Shown here: piece by piece, positions 1-5,647 of the stretch
Position numbering within the stretch: the stretch's first letter is position 1
How the letters are laid out: the number at the start of each line of letters is the position of its first letter
From: Bacillota bacterium
GTDB taxonomy: Bacteria; Bacillota; Clostridia; Christensenellales; SZUA-584
Assembly: GCA_023459495.1 (NCBI GenBank)
Contig: JAEWTL010000041.1
Coordinates: 1-10,464 of the forward strand
Direction of reading: 5' to 3'
DNA length: 10,464 bases
The notes under the pieces: generated by a model
What the model was told of the DNA's origin: nothing
Databases searched by the model: none
Seen by the model: only the letters and a program-made list of their open reading frames with translations
Made by a program: the position numbers and the translations under genes

Positions 1-567
1 ATCCCTGATATGCGTGGCTGGACGATTAAGGGCAAGCCCGCCAGTGGTCGTGCCGTATTGTCTCAGGAACAGGACGGCATTAAATCGCACACCCACAGCG
101 CCAGCGCATCCAGTACGGATTTGGGGATGAAAACCACATCGTCGTTTGATTACGGCACTAAATCCACGAATGACACCGGGGCGCATACGCATGGTATTAG
201 CGGGACAGCAAATAGTGCAGGTGGGCACCAACACCAGAGTTCCGGTGCATTTGGTGGCATGAACACGAGCATTTTTCCTAATGGTTATACTGCGATTTCA
301 AATCTAAACGCGGGGGTTATGAGCATAACAAGCGGTACTGGCCAGACTCGTAATGCAGGGAAGACATCATCAGATGGTGCTCATACCCACTCACTGTCCG
401 GCACAGCTGCATCTGCAGGTGCACACGCACATACTGTCGGTATTGGTGCTCATACGCACTCGGTTGCGATTGGCTCACATGGACACACCATCACCGTTAA
501 CGCTGCTGGTAACGCGGAAAACACCGTCAAAAACATCGCATTTAACTATATTGTGAGGCTTGCATGA
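1..567 (+). CDS. stf: Side tail fibre protein, C-terminal part (5' end outside window)
   Basis: The frame is open from base 1 and ends at TGA 565-567, so only the last 188 residues are seen. It is the distal tip of a lambda Stf-type side tail fibre, the trimeric appendage that contacts the cell surface and sets host range. Recognisable marks are the PDMRGWTIKG entry, a Gly/Ala/Ser/Thr-rich body with repeated GAHTH, GAHAH and GSHGH units, and the closing FNYIVRLA typical of E. coli prophage fibres. Seven HxH motifs are visible (HTH, HTH, HQH, HTH, HAH, HTH, HGH); in the T4 gp37 tip such motifs coordinate iron in the trimer, and I infer a similar role here. The stop overlaps the next start (ATGA), so the two genes are probably translationally coupled. 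ATG 10 is internal, not the start. Family assignment is firm; receptor specificity cannot be read. Confidence 0.9.
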   Translation: MPDMRGWTIKGKPASGRAVLSQEQDGIKSHTHSASASSTDLGMKTTSSFDYGTKSTNDTGAHTHGISGTANSAGGHQHQSSGAFGGMNTSIFPNGYTAISNLNAGVMSITSGTGQTRNAGKTSSDGAHTHSLSGTAASAGAHAHTVGIGAHTHSVAIGSHGHTITVNAAGNAENTVKNIAFNYIVRLA

Positions 568-1466
568 TTACGCTCATTCTTTCTGCTCCAGTAAAAGAAA
601 TGGCTGAAGCATTTAAGCGAGTATTCGCAAATGCAGCCAATGTGAATATTGTCGGAAAACCATTTGAAGCAATCAGAGAATTTGACTGCATGGTAAGTGC
701 GGCAAATAGTTTCGGCTTGATGGATGGCGGCGTTGATGCCGCCATTACCGCATTCTTCGGTACTCAGTTACAGTCCCGCGTTCAGAATCATATTATTTGT
801 GAATATCTCGGCGAACAGCCTGTAGGTTCTGCATTTGTTATTGAAACGGGGCATAATCATCACCCCTGGCTGGTACATGCGCCAACAATGCGTGTTCCGC
901 TGACAATTGACGGAACAGACGCTGTATATAACGCAACCTGGGCCGCTCTGCTTGCCATCTTTCAGCATAATAAAAACGCAACGACAGACAGGAAAATAAA
1001 AACGGTCGTATTCCCTGCAATGGGGGCCGGATGCGGTCAGGTGCCGTTTGAAAGTGTTGCCCGGCAGATGAAGCAGGCGTGGGATAACTTTAATAAAAAA
1101 ACAGAAGCAATTAACTGGGAATATGCACAATCTCGCCAGTCGGCAGTATTTAGCACATATGCATACTGTCCAGATAATTCTGTTTGCCGTTATGCGGATA
1201 CTAAATATATTGGCTGTGGCGATTCCCGGACGTATTGCTCACGTTCAGGGCAGATCTGTATTAACCCTGAACATCAGGCTGATGATGTACTGATACAACA
1301 TCAGGCTAATAACCGGTTTCGCCCTGGTTCGCATATACACCGGATTAATCCGGAAAATACCGGAGGCAATATCGCCACTGGCGCATATAATCACGGAAGG
1401 GGCATCACTGTTGGTGCTCACACCCATACACTCAATAAACAACATACTGTCTTTGATATTAAGTAG
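564..1466 (+). CDS. Macro-domain (ADP-ribose-binding fold) protein with fibre-like C-terminal tail
   Basis: A 300-residue protein whose ATG overlaps the fibre stop; GAGG at 555-558 serves as ribosome binding site. Residues 1-180 look like a macro domain: the loop VSAANSFGLMDGGV (44-57) is the ADP-ribose-binding NxxGxMxGG region, and VVFPAMGAGCGQVPFESVA (148-166) is the second, phosphate-binding loop followed by the final helix. Macro domains bind or remove ADP-ribose and related nucleotides. Residues 200-232 hold five cysteines, and the end (about 256-290) contains GSHIH and GAHTHT, which resemble the HxH units of the fibre just upstream. Lying between a tail fibre and its chaperone, it could be a virion or fibre-associated protein, or an early anti-defence enzyme carried as a cargo gene. 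The fold call rests on motifs; activity and partner are not known. The tail resemblance could be a relic of recombination with a fibre gene. Confidence 0.75.
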   Translation: MITLILSAPVKEMAEAFKRVFANAANVNIVGKPFEAIREFDCMVSAANSFGLMDGGVDAAITAFFGTQLQSRVQNHIICEYLGEQPVGSAFVIETGHNHHPWLVHAPTMRVPLTIDGTDAVYNATWAALLAIFQHNKNATTDRKIKTVVFPAMGAGCGQVPFESVARQMKQAWDNFNKKTEAINWEYAQSRQSAVFSTYAYCPDNSVCRYADTKYIGCGDSRTYCSRSGQICINPEHQADDVLIQHQANNRFRPGSHIHRINPENTGGNIATGAYNHGRGITVGAHTHTLNKQHTVFDIK

Positions 1467-1474
1467 AGGTGAAC

Positions 1475-2056
1475 ATGGACTTCACAATGAGTGAACAACC
1501 ACGGACCATAAAAATTTATAATCTGTTGGCCGGAACCAATGAATTTATTGGTGAAGGTGATGCATATATTCCACCTCATACAGGGCTGCCAGCTTATTCT
1601 ACGGATATAGCGCCACCGGATGTACCTGCTGGCTTCGTGGCCGTATTCAACAGCGAAAATAAATCATGGAGTCTCGTTGAAGACCACAGGGGTAAAACGG
1701 TCTATGACGTGGAATCAGGGGACGCGTTGTTTATTTCTGAACTTGGGCCATTACCGGAAAATGTCACCTGGTTATCACCGGATGGGGAATATCAGAAGTG
1801 GGACGGCACATCCTGGGAGAAGGATGAGGAAACAGAAAAATTGTTTCAGGTACGGGAAGCGGAAGAAACAAAAAAAAGTCTGATGCAGGTAGCCAGCGAG
1901 CACATTGCGCCACTTCAGGATGCTGTAGATTTGGAGATTGCAACGGAGGAAGAAACATCGTTGCTGACTGCATGGAAGAAGTATAGAGTTTTATTGAACC
2001 GCATTGACACATCAACGGCACCGGATATTGACTGGCCAACAATACCAGCAGAGTAA
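1475..2056 (+). CDS. tfa: Tail fibre assembly chaperone (Tfa family)
   Basis: A 193-residue protein of the Caudo_TAP/Tfa family, which helps the side tail fibre trimerise and fold at its tip, normally encoded directly after the fibre it serves. Characteristic stretches are the MSEQPRTIKIYNLL start, GEGDAYIPPHTGLPAYSTDI, a central WSLVEDHRGKTVYD, and the C-terminal helix EETSLLTAWKKYRVLLNRID that ends in DIDWPTIPAE. The length is normal for E. coli Tfa proteins. I chose ATG 1475 because AGAGG (1465-1469) stands 5 bases before it; GTG 1469 and ATG 1487 are in-frame alternatives. Here the chaperone is separated from the fibre by the macro-domain gene, unlike the usual direct stf-tfa pair. The family call is secure. 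Confidence 0.93.
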   Translation: MDFTMSEQPRTIKIYNLLAGTNEFIGEGDAYIPPHTGLPAYSTDIAPPDVPAGFVAVFNSENKSWSLVEDHRGKTVYDVESGDALFISELGPLPENVTWLSPDGEYQKWDGTSWEKDEETEKLFQVREAEETKKSLMQVASEHIAPLQDAVDLEIATEEETSLLTAWKKYRVLLNRIDTSTAPDIDWPTIPAE

Positions 2057-2059
2057 GGG

Positions 2060-2074
2060 GCAGATTATATCTGC
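2060..2074 (+). terminator. Possible weak terminator hairpin after the tail fibre operon
   Basis: A perfect 6-bp inverted repeat, GCAGAT-TAT-ATCTGC, begins four bases after the tfa stop and is followed by ATTATT. The stem is short and the T run is broken, so termination would be partial at best. Its place directly after the last fibre-module gene and before a new regulatory gap supports the reading. Confidence 0.35.
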
Positions 2075-2105
2075 ATTATTAACAACGATTAGTTTGCAAG
2101 ATATA

Positions 2106-2129
2106 TAGTAGGTAAGTACACACCTACTA
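2106..2129. promoter_or_regulatory. Inverted repeat, candidate operator ahead of the lysis operon
   Basis: TAGTAGGT and ACCTACTA form perfect 8-bp arms around an 8-base spacer (AAGTACAC). It lies in the only gap between the fibre module and the lysis genes, 60 bases before the first lysis start. A possible -10 element (TATGAT, 2143-2148) follows, without a convincing -35, as expected for an activated or repressed phage promoter. The 18-base core starting at 2112 recurs at 6669-6686 with 16 of 18 matches. A dimeric DNA-binding regulator is the likely reader; none can be identified from this window. Confidence 0.5.
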
Positions 2130-2189
2130 CAAATGGTTAAAATATGATATAAACACGCCATCCCGATTTGACTTTTCATGGAGGAAAAC

Positions 2190-2513
2190 ATGTCGAACGA
2201 GATGGCGGGAGTCACAACTGAACAGGTTGAGCGCATCGCCTCAATCGTTGCTCGGGAAGTCGTAGGCAAATTAGGTAAAGAAATACGCGAGGAAATTGGT
2301 CAGGAGGTCAATGACCAGCTCAAAACCTACTTTGGCGATATGACGCCCGCACAACACAGCATTCAGCACTCCAATCTGGACAAACTTCTTAACCGGCTCG
2401 ACGCCATCTCCAGTGGGCTCTTTGGCGGCATTGTTTCGAAAATAACGTCGTTCATTATTACCGTACTGCTTTTAGGATTGGCCGCGTATGGCGTAAAAAA
2501 TGGATTGCAATAA
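2190..2513 (+). CDS. Small C-terminally membrane-anchored protein, holin candidate
   Basis: A 107-residue protein that I do not recognise by family. ATG 2190 is preferred because GGAGG (2180-2184) lies 5 bases before it; the in-frame ATG 2178 overlaps that ribosome binding site. Residues 8-50 are a charged, probably helical stretch (EQVERIASIVAREVVGKLGK and following) that could form a coiled coil. Residues about 80-102 (ITSFIITVLLLGLAAYGVKN region) form one strong transmembrane segment near the C-terminus. It is the first gene of the lysis operon, 13 bases before the putative endolysin, the place where many phages put a holin, and that position is the whole argument for the role. It lacks the two or three membrane segments of classical class I/II holins, so another membrane function is possible. 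Confidence 0.6.
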   Translation: MSNEMAGVTTEQVERIASIVAREVVGKLGKEIREEIGQEVNDQLKTYFGDMTPAQHSIQHSNLDKLLNRLDAISSGLFGGIVSKITSFIITVLLLGLAAYGVKNGLQ

Positions 2514-2526
2514 CAGGAGATCAAGG

Positions 2527-3219
2527 ATGAAAACTCCGAGAGGCATTCGTAATAATAACCCCGGTAATCTTGATAAAGGAGCGCCGTGGCAGGGCTTAGT
2601 CAACAACTCTTCAGAACCGCGCTTCTGCACGTTCAAAGACCCCGTGTGGGGGATTCGGGCATTGGCAGTGACACTCATTACTTACCACGACAAGCGCCGC
2701 GCAAAAGATGGCTCCAGCATTGATACGATCCGCGAAGTCATCGAACGCTGGGCGCCTCCACATGAGAACAACACTTTGGCTTATGTGAACGAGGTATCCA
2801 AAGCCGTTGGAGTAGCACCAGATATGATTATCGATCTGCATGACTACGAGACCTTAAGACCGCTGGTAGAGGCGATCATTAGACATGAAAATGGCCGAGG
2901 TCCGCTGAAAACCCCCAATAGCTGGTATACACCAGAACTTATCGAAGAAGGTCTGCGGCGTGCCGGCATTGTCAAACCGGTAAAGGCTGTAAAAGCCGTT
3001 CCTGTAACAAAAGAAACCGCAGGTGCTACAGTCACTGCAGGTATTGGCCTTGCACAAATTGCTGACGTTATGCCTCAAGTTTCTGCCGCAATGGATAAAG
3101 CGCAAGGCAATATCTCCAGTGGAGATACGGTACGCATCATCTTTGGCGTAGCTACCATTCTTGTGGCAGCATTCATTGCCTGGTCACAGGTGCGCAAACA
3201 CCAGAACGGGATGGTCTGA
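2527..3219 (+). CDS. Putative peptidoglycan hydrolase (RGIRNNNPGN family) with C-terminal membrane segment
   Basis: A 230-residue protein starting at ATG 2527 with AGGAGA (2515-2520) six bases upstream. It opens with TPRGIRNNNPGNL, the hallmark of a phage family annotated as virion structural protein or lysozyme-like endolysin; residues 1-145 form that domain, including the conserved-looking EPRFCTFKDPVWGIRALA (30-47) and WAPPHENNT (75-83). A linker rich in Val, Lys, Ala and Thr (146-200, with the repeat VKAVKAV) leads to a hydrophobic segment at about 202-220 (TVRIIFGVATILVAAFIAW) and a basic end. This suggests a tethered enzyme rather than a freely soluble endolysin. Neighbours (holin candidate before, spanins after) support a lysis role. 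The catalytic residue is not certain from sequence alone, so hydrolase activity is an inference from family and context. Confidence 0.7.
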   Translation: MKTPRGIRNNNPGNLDKGAPWQGLVNNSSEPRFCTFKDPVWGIRALAVTLITYHDKRRAKDGSSIDTIREVIERWAPPHENNTLAYVNEVSKAVGVAPDMIIDLHDYETLRPLVEAIIRHENGRGPLKTPNSWYTPELIEEGLRRAGIVKPVKAVKAVPVTKETAGATVTAGIGLAQIADVMPQVSAAMDKAQGNISSGDTVRIIFGVATILVAAFIAWSQVRKHQNGMV

Positions 3220-3220
3220 T

Positions 3221-3472
3221 ATGACCGGCAGCCTATTTTCAAAACTGAAGTTTGCTTTGATGACTCTGGCTGCCGTTCTTTTCGTGCTTGTCGGCGCTTA
3301 TACGATGGGAGGTCGTGCGGCCCGGCAAGCAATCGAAGAGAAGGCAAGGCAGGAGGACAGGAAAAGGCTTCAAGGCACAGTGGACGTCAAAAATGAGATA
3401 CTTAATGAAGTGCGGCGGAAAGATGCTTCTGCTGTTCATCGCGAGCTGCATGACAAGTGGCTGCGTGATTAA
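3221..3472 (+). CDS. Rz: Rz-like inner-membrane spanin (i-spanin)
   Basis: An 83-residue protein with ATG 3221 directly after the previous stop (TGA 3217-3219), suggesting coupled translation. Residues 8-32 are one N-terminal transmembrane segment (LKFALMTLAAVLFVLVGAYT), followed by a highly charged helical periplasmic region (about 33-83, with RQAIEEKARQEDRKR and RRKDASAVHRELHDKW). That is the layout of an i-spanin, which reaches across the periplasm to its lipoprotein partner and fuses inner and outer membranes in the last step of lysis. It is shorter than lambda Rz (153 residues). The assignment is made mainly on topology and on the lipoprotein gene that starts inside it in another frame, the classical Rz/Rz1 arrangement. 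Confidence 0.78.
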   Translation: MTGSLFSKLKFALMTLAAVLFVLVGAYTMGGRAARQAIEEKARQEDRKRLQGTVDVKNEILNEVRRKDASAVHRELHDKWLRD

Positions 3473-3635
3473 GACACAGACTTCTGGCGTGCTGTTTTGT
3501 GATGCAGCAAACCCTATTTATGTCAGTAACGACGACTTTATGACCGAAGAGACGGAACGCGAGATCCTCTTCCATAACACGATGGGAGAGCGATTGTGCA
3601 ATTGGCAACCGTCATTGTCGCCAAATAACATTTGA
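3405..3635 (+). CDS. Rz1: Rz1-like outer-membrane spanin lipoprotein (o-spanin)
   Basis: This 76-residue reading frame starts inside the Rz gene in a different frame and runs 163 bases past its end. ATG 3405 gives MKCGGKMLLLFIASC: a basic N-terminus, a short hydrophobic core and a lipobox (IASC, with TSGC as a second possibility), so the mature protein should be a lipid-anchored outer-membrane protein. ATG 3393 and ATG 3423 are alternative starts. The mature part, with FCDAANPIYVS, a DDFMTEETEREILFHN stretch and a final RLCNW, matches the pattern of enterobacterial phage o-spanins in which PIYVS, LT..T..IL.HN and LC.W recur. It is the partner of the inner-membrane spanin encoded in the overlapping frame. 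Confidence in the pair is good; the exact start is open. Confidence 0.78.
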   Translation: MKCGGKMLLLFIASCMTSGCVIKTQTSGVLFCDAANPIYVSNDDFMTEETEREILFHNTMGERLCNWQPSLSPNNI

Positions 3636-3650
3636 ATGTGATTTAGGCGA

Positions 3651-3681
3651 AAGGCACTCTTTTTTACAGATCGAGTGCCTT
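3651..3681. terminator. Hairpin between the convergent lysis and accessory genes
   Basis: AAGGCACTC (3651-3659) and GAGTGCCTT (3673-3681) form a perfect 9-bp stem with a 13-base loop. It sits 15 bases after the Rz1 stop and 8 bases after the stop of the minus-strand gene, so it can serve both transcripts. Neither side has a long T run (TCTTC on plus, TTTCG on minus), so it may be an inefficient or factor-assisted terminator. Confidence 0.6.
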
Positions 3682-3688
3682 CTTCAAT

Positions 3689-4240
3689 TTACAGATCTGA
3701 ATCGTCGTACCAGTTACGGTCTACATCTGACTTTACAGAGAGGAAAGTGAGGCTATCGTCCACAAGGCTCCACTCATAACTGCGGAAGAGCAGCTCCATT
3801 TCGGCTTCAACAGAAAAAGACGTGCCAGAGTAAGCTCTATCTGGATCTTGGTCTCCCTGATACTCGAAAGTAACAGTCACAGACAAAATACCTTTATCTT
3901 GATTGTAACTAACTTTCGTAGCCTCAGGGTCTTCCATGGTAAATCCATCAGCGTTCGTTTCTGCAATATCGCCAGAAAGCTGTTCCTCAACTTCGCGCTC
4001 AAGGGCGCTAAAAACGCCCTCATGGAAGATTACTTCTTTGAGGGAGGTTTCGCCTAATGCTGCAAAGACGAGACGTGAATCCATAGGGTCGCGTTTGGCA
4101 ACTTCCGAAAGCTCATGATAGCTGGGGAACTGTGCTTCTTTAGCGACAATTTCCAACGCTTCGGTTCGCTTGATCCCTTTAACGCTGGACAATTCTTTTG
4201 CTTTGGATTTAAGAATGCTAAGGCAAGAGTAGTCAGACAT
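3689..4240 (-). CDS. Acidic accessory protein of unknown function with N-terminal helical plasmid-type motif
   Basis: A 183-residue minus-strand protein with ATG at 4240 and GGAGATG (plus coordinates 4246-4252) as ribosome binding site. I do not recognise it as a named gene. Residues 6-45 (SILKSKAKELSSVKGIKRTE, then ALEIVAKEAQFPSYHELSEV) follow the pattern K.KAK.L....I...EALE.IA...GF.SWHEL, a small helical N-terminal module seen in many plasmid- and phage-borne proteins attached to varied C-terminal parts. The remainder is strongly acidic, with a beta-rich stretch at about 108-165 (KVSYNQDKGILSVTVTFEYQ and following) and an Asp-rich end. It is a single gene in reverse orientation between the lysis and partition operons, bounded by a hairpin downstream and a regulatory gap upstream, which fits an independently expressed cargo (moron) gene. 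No function is claimed. Confidence 0.7.
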   Translation of the reverse strand: MSDYSCLSILKSKAKELSSVKGIKRTEALEIVAKEAQFPSYHELSEVAKRDPMDSRLVFAALGETSLKEVIFHEGVFSALEREVEEQLSGDIAETNADGFTMEDPEATKVSYNQDKGILSVTVTFEYQGDQDPDRAYSGTSFSVEAEMELLFRSYEWSLVDDSLTFLSVKSDVDRNWYDDSDL

Positions 4241-4363
4241 GGCGTCATCTCCAAAAGTAAGTTTATGAATGCTACCGATAGCCTGCTAACCGGACGCGTC
4301 AAAACTACTTTGGCGAGCCAAGTTTAAATAAAACGTTGTTTAACGATGGGCTATTGCTTTGCG

Positions 4364-4396
4364 AGACAGGCGCCAGGTGACCATCACCACCTGTCT
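4364..4396. promoter_or_regulatory. Compound inverted repeat
   Basis: Outer arms AGACAGG (4364-4370) and CCTGTCT (4390-4396) are perfect over 7 bp; inside them GGTGA (4376-4380) and TCACC (4384-4388) form a 5-bp stem with loop CCA, leaving a 5-base bulge on one side and one base on the other. It could fold as RNA in a leader or act as a DNA site. There is no T run on the plus side, so it is not an ordinary terminator. Confidence 0.4.
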
Positions 4397-4519
4397 TCAT
4401 ACTAACCAGGGAGCTTTTTCGAGTCAAATTTACATTCGGCTAATTTGTTAACTACCTATAAGTGCCTGACATTTCACCTTTACACCGCAGCCGTAGGCAT
4501 TTAGGCTATATCGCATATA

Positions 4520-4535
4520 AGAAAACAAGTTGTTT
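4520..4535. promoter_or_regulatory. Candidate operator AGAAAACAAGTTGTTT ahead of parA
   Basis: The 16-mer contains a 13-base palindrome (AAACAA-G-TTGTTT, 4523-4535) and starts directly at the end of a second palindrome (4507-4519). The same 16-mer with one changed base stands at 7449-7464 before the helicase gene. A palindromic site repeated in front of two operons is best explained as binding site of one dimeric regulator; the ribbon-helix-helix protein encoded after parA is a natural candidate, by inference only. Confidence 0.5.
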
Positions 4536-4570
4536 CATACGACAATAATTCACGCAAAGGAAACTCACCA

Positions 4571-5236
4571 ATGACCAAGATCATTGTGGTTGGCGGCACA
4601 AAAGGCGGCCCAGGCAAATCTACCGTTGCCCAGCAAATTGCGGTATGTCTCAAAGTTAAAAAGAAAAAGAAGGTTCACGTCACCGATATCGATATCCAGC
4701 GCACCACGACCAGCTGGTGTGAAGACCGTCGCCAGAACGAAGATCTTGAACTGATCCCGTTCGCTTATGTGCAGGACGACATCGTCAAACATCTTAAATC
4801 GCTTCAGGGGCGAACTGATTATGTAGTGGTAGATGCTGGTGGCTTTGACTCCGAAATTCAGCGTCTGGCGATGCTTATGGCTGATGTAATCATCATCCCG
4901 CTGCGCCCTAAACGTCGTGATTTGAAATCTCTGCGTGATATCGACCCGATTATCGACAACGTTCGCAATGTGAACGAGAAAGTTAAGATCCGCGCGGTAA
5001 TAAACCAGTGTCCGTCATTGCCTTCCCAGGTATCACGTATTCTGGCCGCGAAGGAAATTGTCGAAACTTTCGGCATCGAGGCTGCGCCGGTCAATCTGTA
5101 CAACCGTAACGTTTATGACGATGCAGAAGAGGCTGGACGTTCTATCTTTGAAATGACTGGCGCTGAACGCGATAAGAAGGCAGAAGCCGAGTTCGAAGAG
5201 TTTGTAGATTACATCTTGAGTCTGGAGGAAGAATAA
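4571..5236 (+). CDS. parA: ParA-family partition ATPase (small, type Ib-like)
   Basis: A 221-residue Walker-type ATPase that drives segregation of low-copy replicons by a nucleoid-bound ATP cycle. The deviant Walker A box KGGPGKST (11-18) has both signature lysines (K11, K16); the A' aspartates lie in VTDIDIQRTTTSW (37-49), and Walker B is VVVDAGG (85-91). ATG 4571 follows AAAGGAAA (4556-4563). The protein starts right at the ATPase core, with no N-terminal helix-turn-helix extension, which places it with small ParA proteins such as ParF/type Ib rather than P1 ParA. The stop overlaps the next start. The gene is the clearest sign that the element is maintained as a plasmid, or was before integration. 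Residues 30-34 are a run of five lysines in a stretch that also carries K25-K28 charges, perhaps relevant to DNA binding. Confidence 0.92.
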   Translation: MTKIIVVGGTKGGPGKSTVAQQIAVCLKVKKKKKVHVTDIDIQRTTTSWCEDRRQNEDLELIPFAYVQDDIVKHLKSLQGRTDYVVVDAGGFDSEIQRLAMLMADVIIIPLRPKRRDLKSLRDIDPIIDNVRNVNEKVKIRAVINQCPSLPSQVSRILAAKEIVETFGIEAAPVNLYNRNVYDDAEEAGRSIFEMTGAERDKKAEAEFEEFVDYILSLEEE

Positions 5237-5595
5237 TGTCCATGAGAATGGGAGACCTTGCAAAGCGCAATGAGCCTAAAGAACCGGCCAAAAGCAGCAC
5301 TCCACTGCGCCAGCCAGTCAGACCGCAGGGGCGTCCGACTCGTGGCAAAGAGAAAATTAAAAGTCGCACAATGTCACTGGAGGACGAATACTTCGAACTG
5401 CTGGAAATGATGAAGTTCATCCCTCGTTTCGAGAAGTTCACCCGTTCTGACGTGATTCGCGCAGCCATTTTCCATCTGGCAGAGAAGTCACCGCAGGAAA
5501 TCGAGGACATCGTGAAACTTAACGAGGCGATCACAGCTGCCGATGTCACGATGCGTACCGATGAAATCAAACGAGAGTTGATGAAGAAAGGTTAA
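5236..5595 (+). CDS. Ribbon-helix-helix centromere-binding protein (ParB-like partner of ParA)
   Basis: A 119-residue protein whose ATG (5236) overlaps the parA stop, with GGAGGAA (5224-5230) inside the end of parA as ribosome binding site: tight translational coupling. Residues 1-42 are basic, proline-rich and probably disordered, as in ParG/ParR-like adaptors that contact the ATPase. Residues 43-83 fit a ribbon-helix-helix fold: strand KSRTMSLE, helix DEYFELLEMMKFI, turn RFEKF, helix TRSDVIRAAIFHLAE. The end is a charged helix. Such proteins bind repeated sites at the centromere and usually also repress their own operon. The partner role is inferred from gene order, size and fold pattern; sequence similarity to a named ParB is not claimed. 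Confidence 0.75.
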   Translation: MSMRMGDLAKRNEPKEPAKSSTPLRQPVRPQGRPTRGKEKIKSRTMSLEDEYFELLEMMKFIPRFEKFTRSDVIRAAIFHLAEKSPQEIEDIVKLNEAITAADVTMRTDEIKRELMKKG

Positions 5596-5598
5596 AAA

Positions 5599-5633
5599 TT
5601 ATGCATTGGCGCAATGTACGCGCCAATGCATAA
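5599..5633 (-). terminator. Strong hairpin between convergent genes, terminator for the nuclease gene
   Basis: TTATGCATTGGCGC (5599-5612) and GCGCCAATGCATAA (5620-5633) are a perfect 14-bp inverted repeat with a 7-base loop. Read on the minus strand it is followed by TTTTT, giving a good intrinsic terminator for the nuclease gene that ends at 5648. On the plus strand no T run follows, so it would stop the partition transcript less well. A DNA-site role (for example a centromere next to the parB-like gene) is a second possibility. Confidence 0.7.
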
Positions 5634-5647
5634 GTACAGTGTCAGCT

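Larger units (their letters stand above)
4241..4570. promoter_or_regulatory. Divergent control region between the accessory gene and parA
   Basis: This 330-base stretch carries no convincing gene. It must contain promoters for both flanking genes but no textbook -35/-10 pair stands out. It holds a compound hairpin (4364-4396: arms AGACAGG/CCTGTCT enclosing GGTGA-CCA-TCACC), an AT palindrome (4507-4519: TATAT-CGC-ATATA) and a 13-base palindrome (4523-4535: AAACAA-G-TTGTTT). The two last sites lie 36-64 bases before the parA start. In small ParA/ribbon-helix-helix systems the centromere and the operator for autorepression usually lie here, so this is the likeliest place for them. Confidence 0.55.

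Noticed and set aside
768..1130. A 120-codon open frame on the minus strand inside the macro-domain gene
   Set aside because: It lies wholly antisense to a gene with clear domain motifs, has no ribosome binding site, and its composition (rich in Cys, Arg, His) is that of a shadow frame.
4241..4570. A small plus-strand gene continuing from 4115-4327
   Set aside because: The frame begins antisense within the accessory gene and has no ribosome binding site; its composition is that of a shadow.
5599..5633. Phage attachment site
   Set aside because: A perfect hairpin between convergent genes with a T run on the minus side is explained by termination; no integrase gene or core repeat supports attachment.
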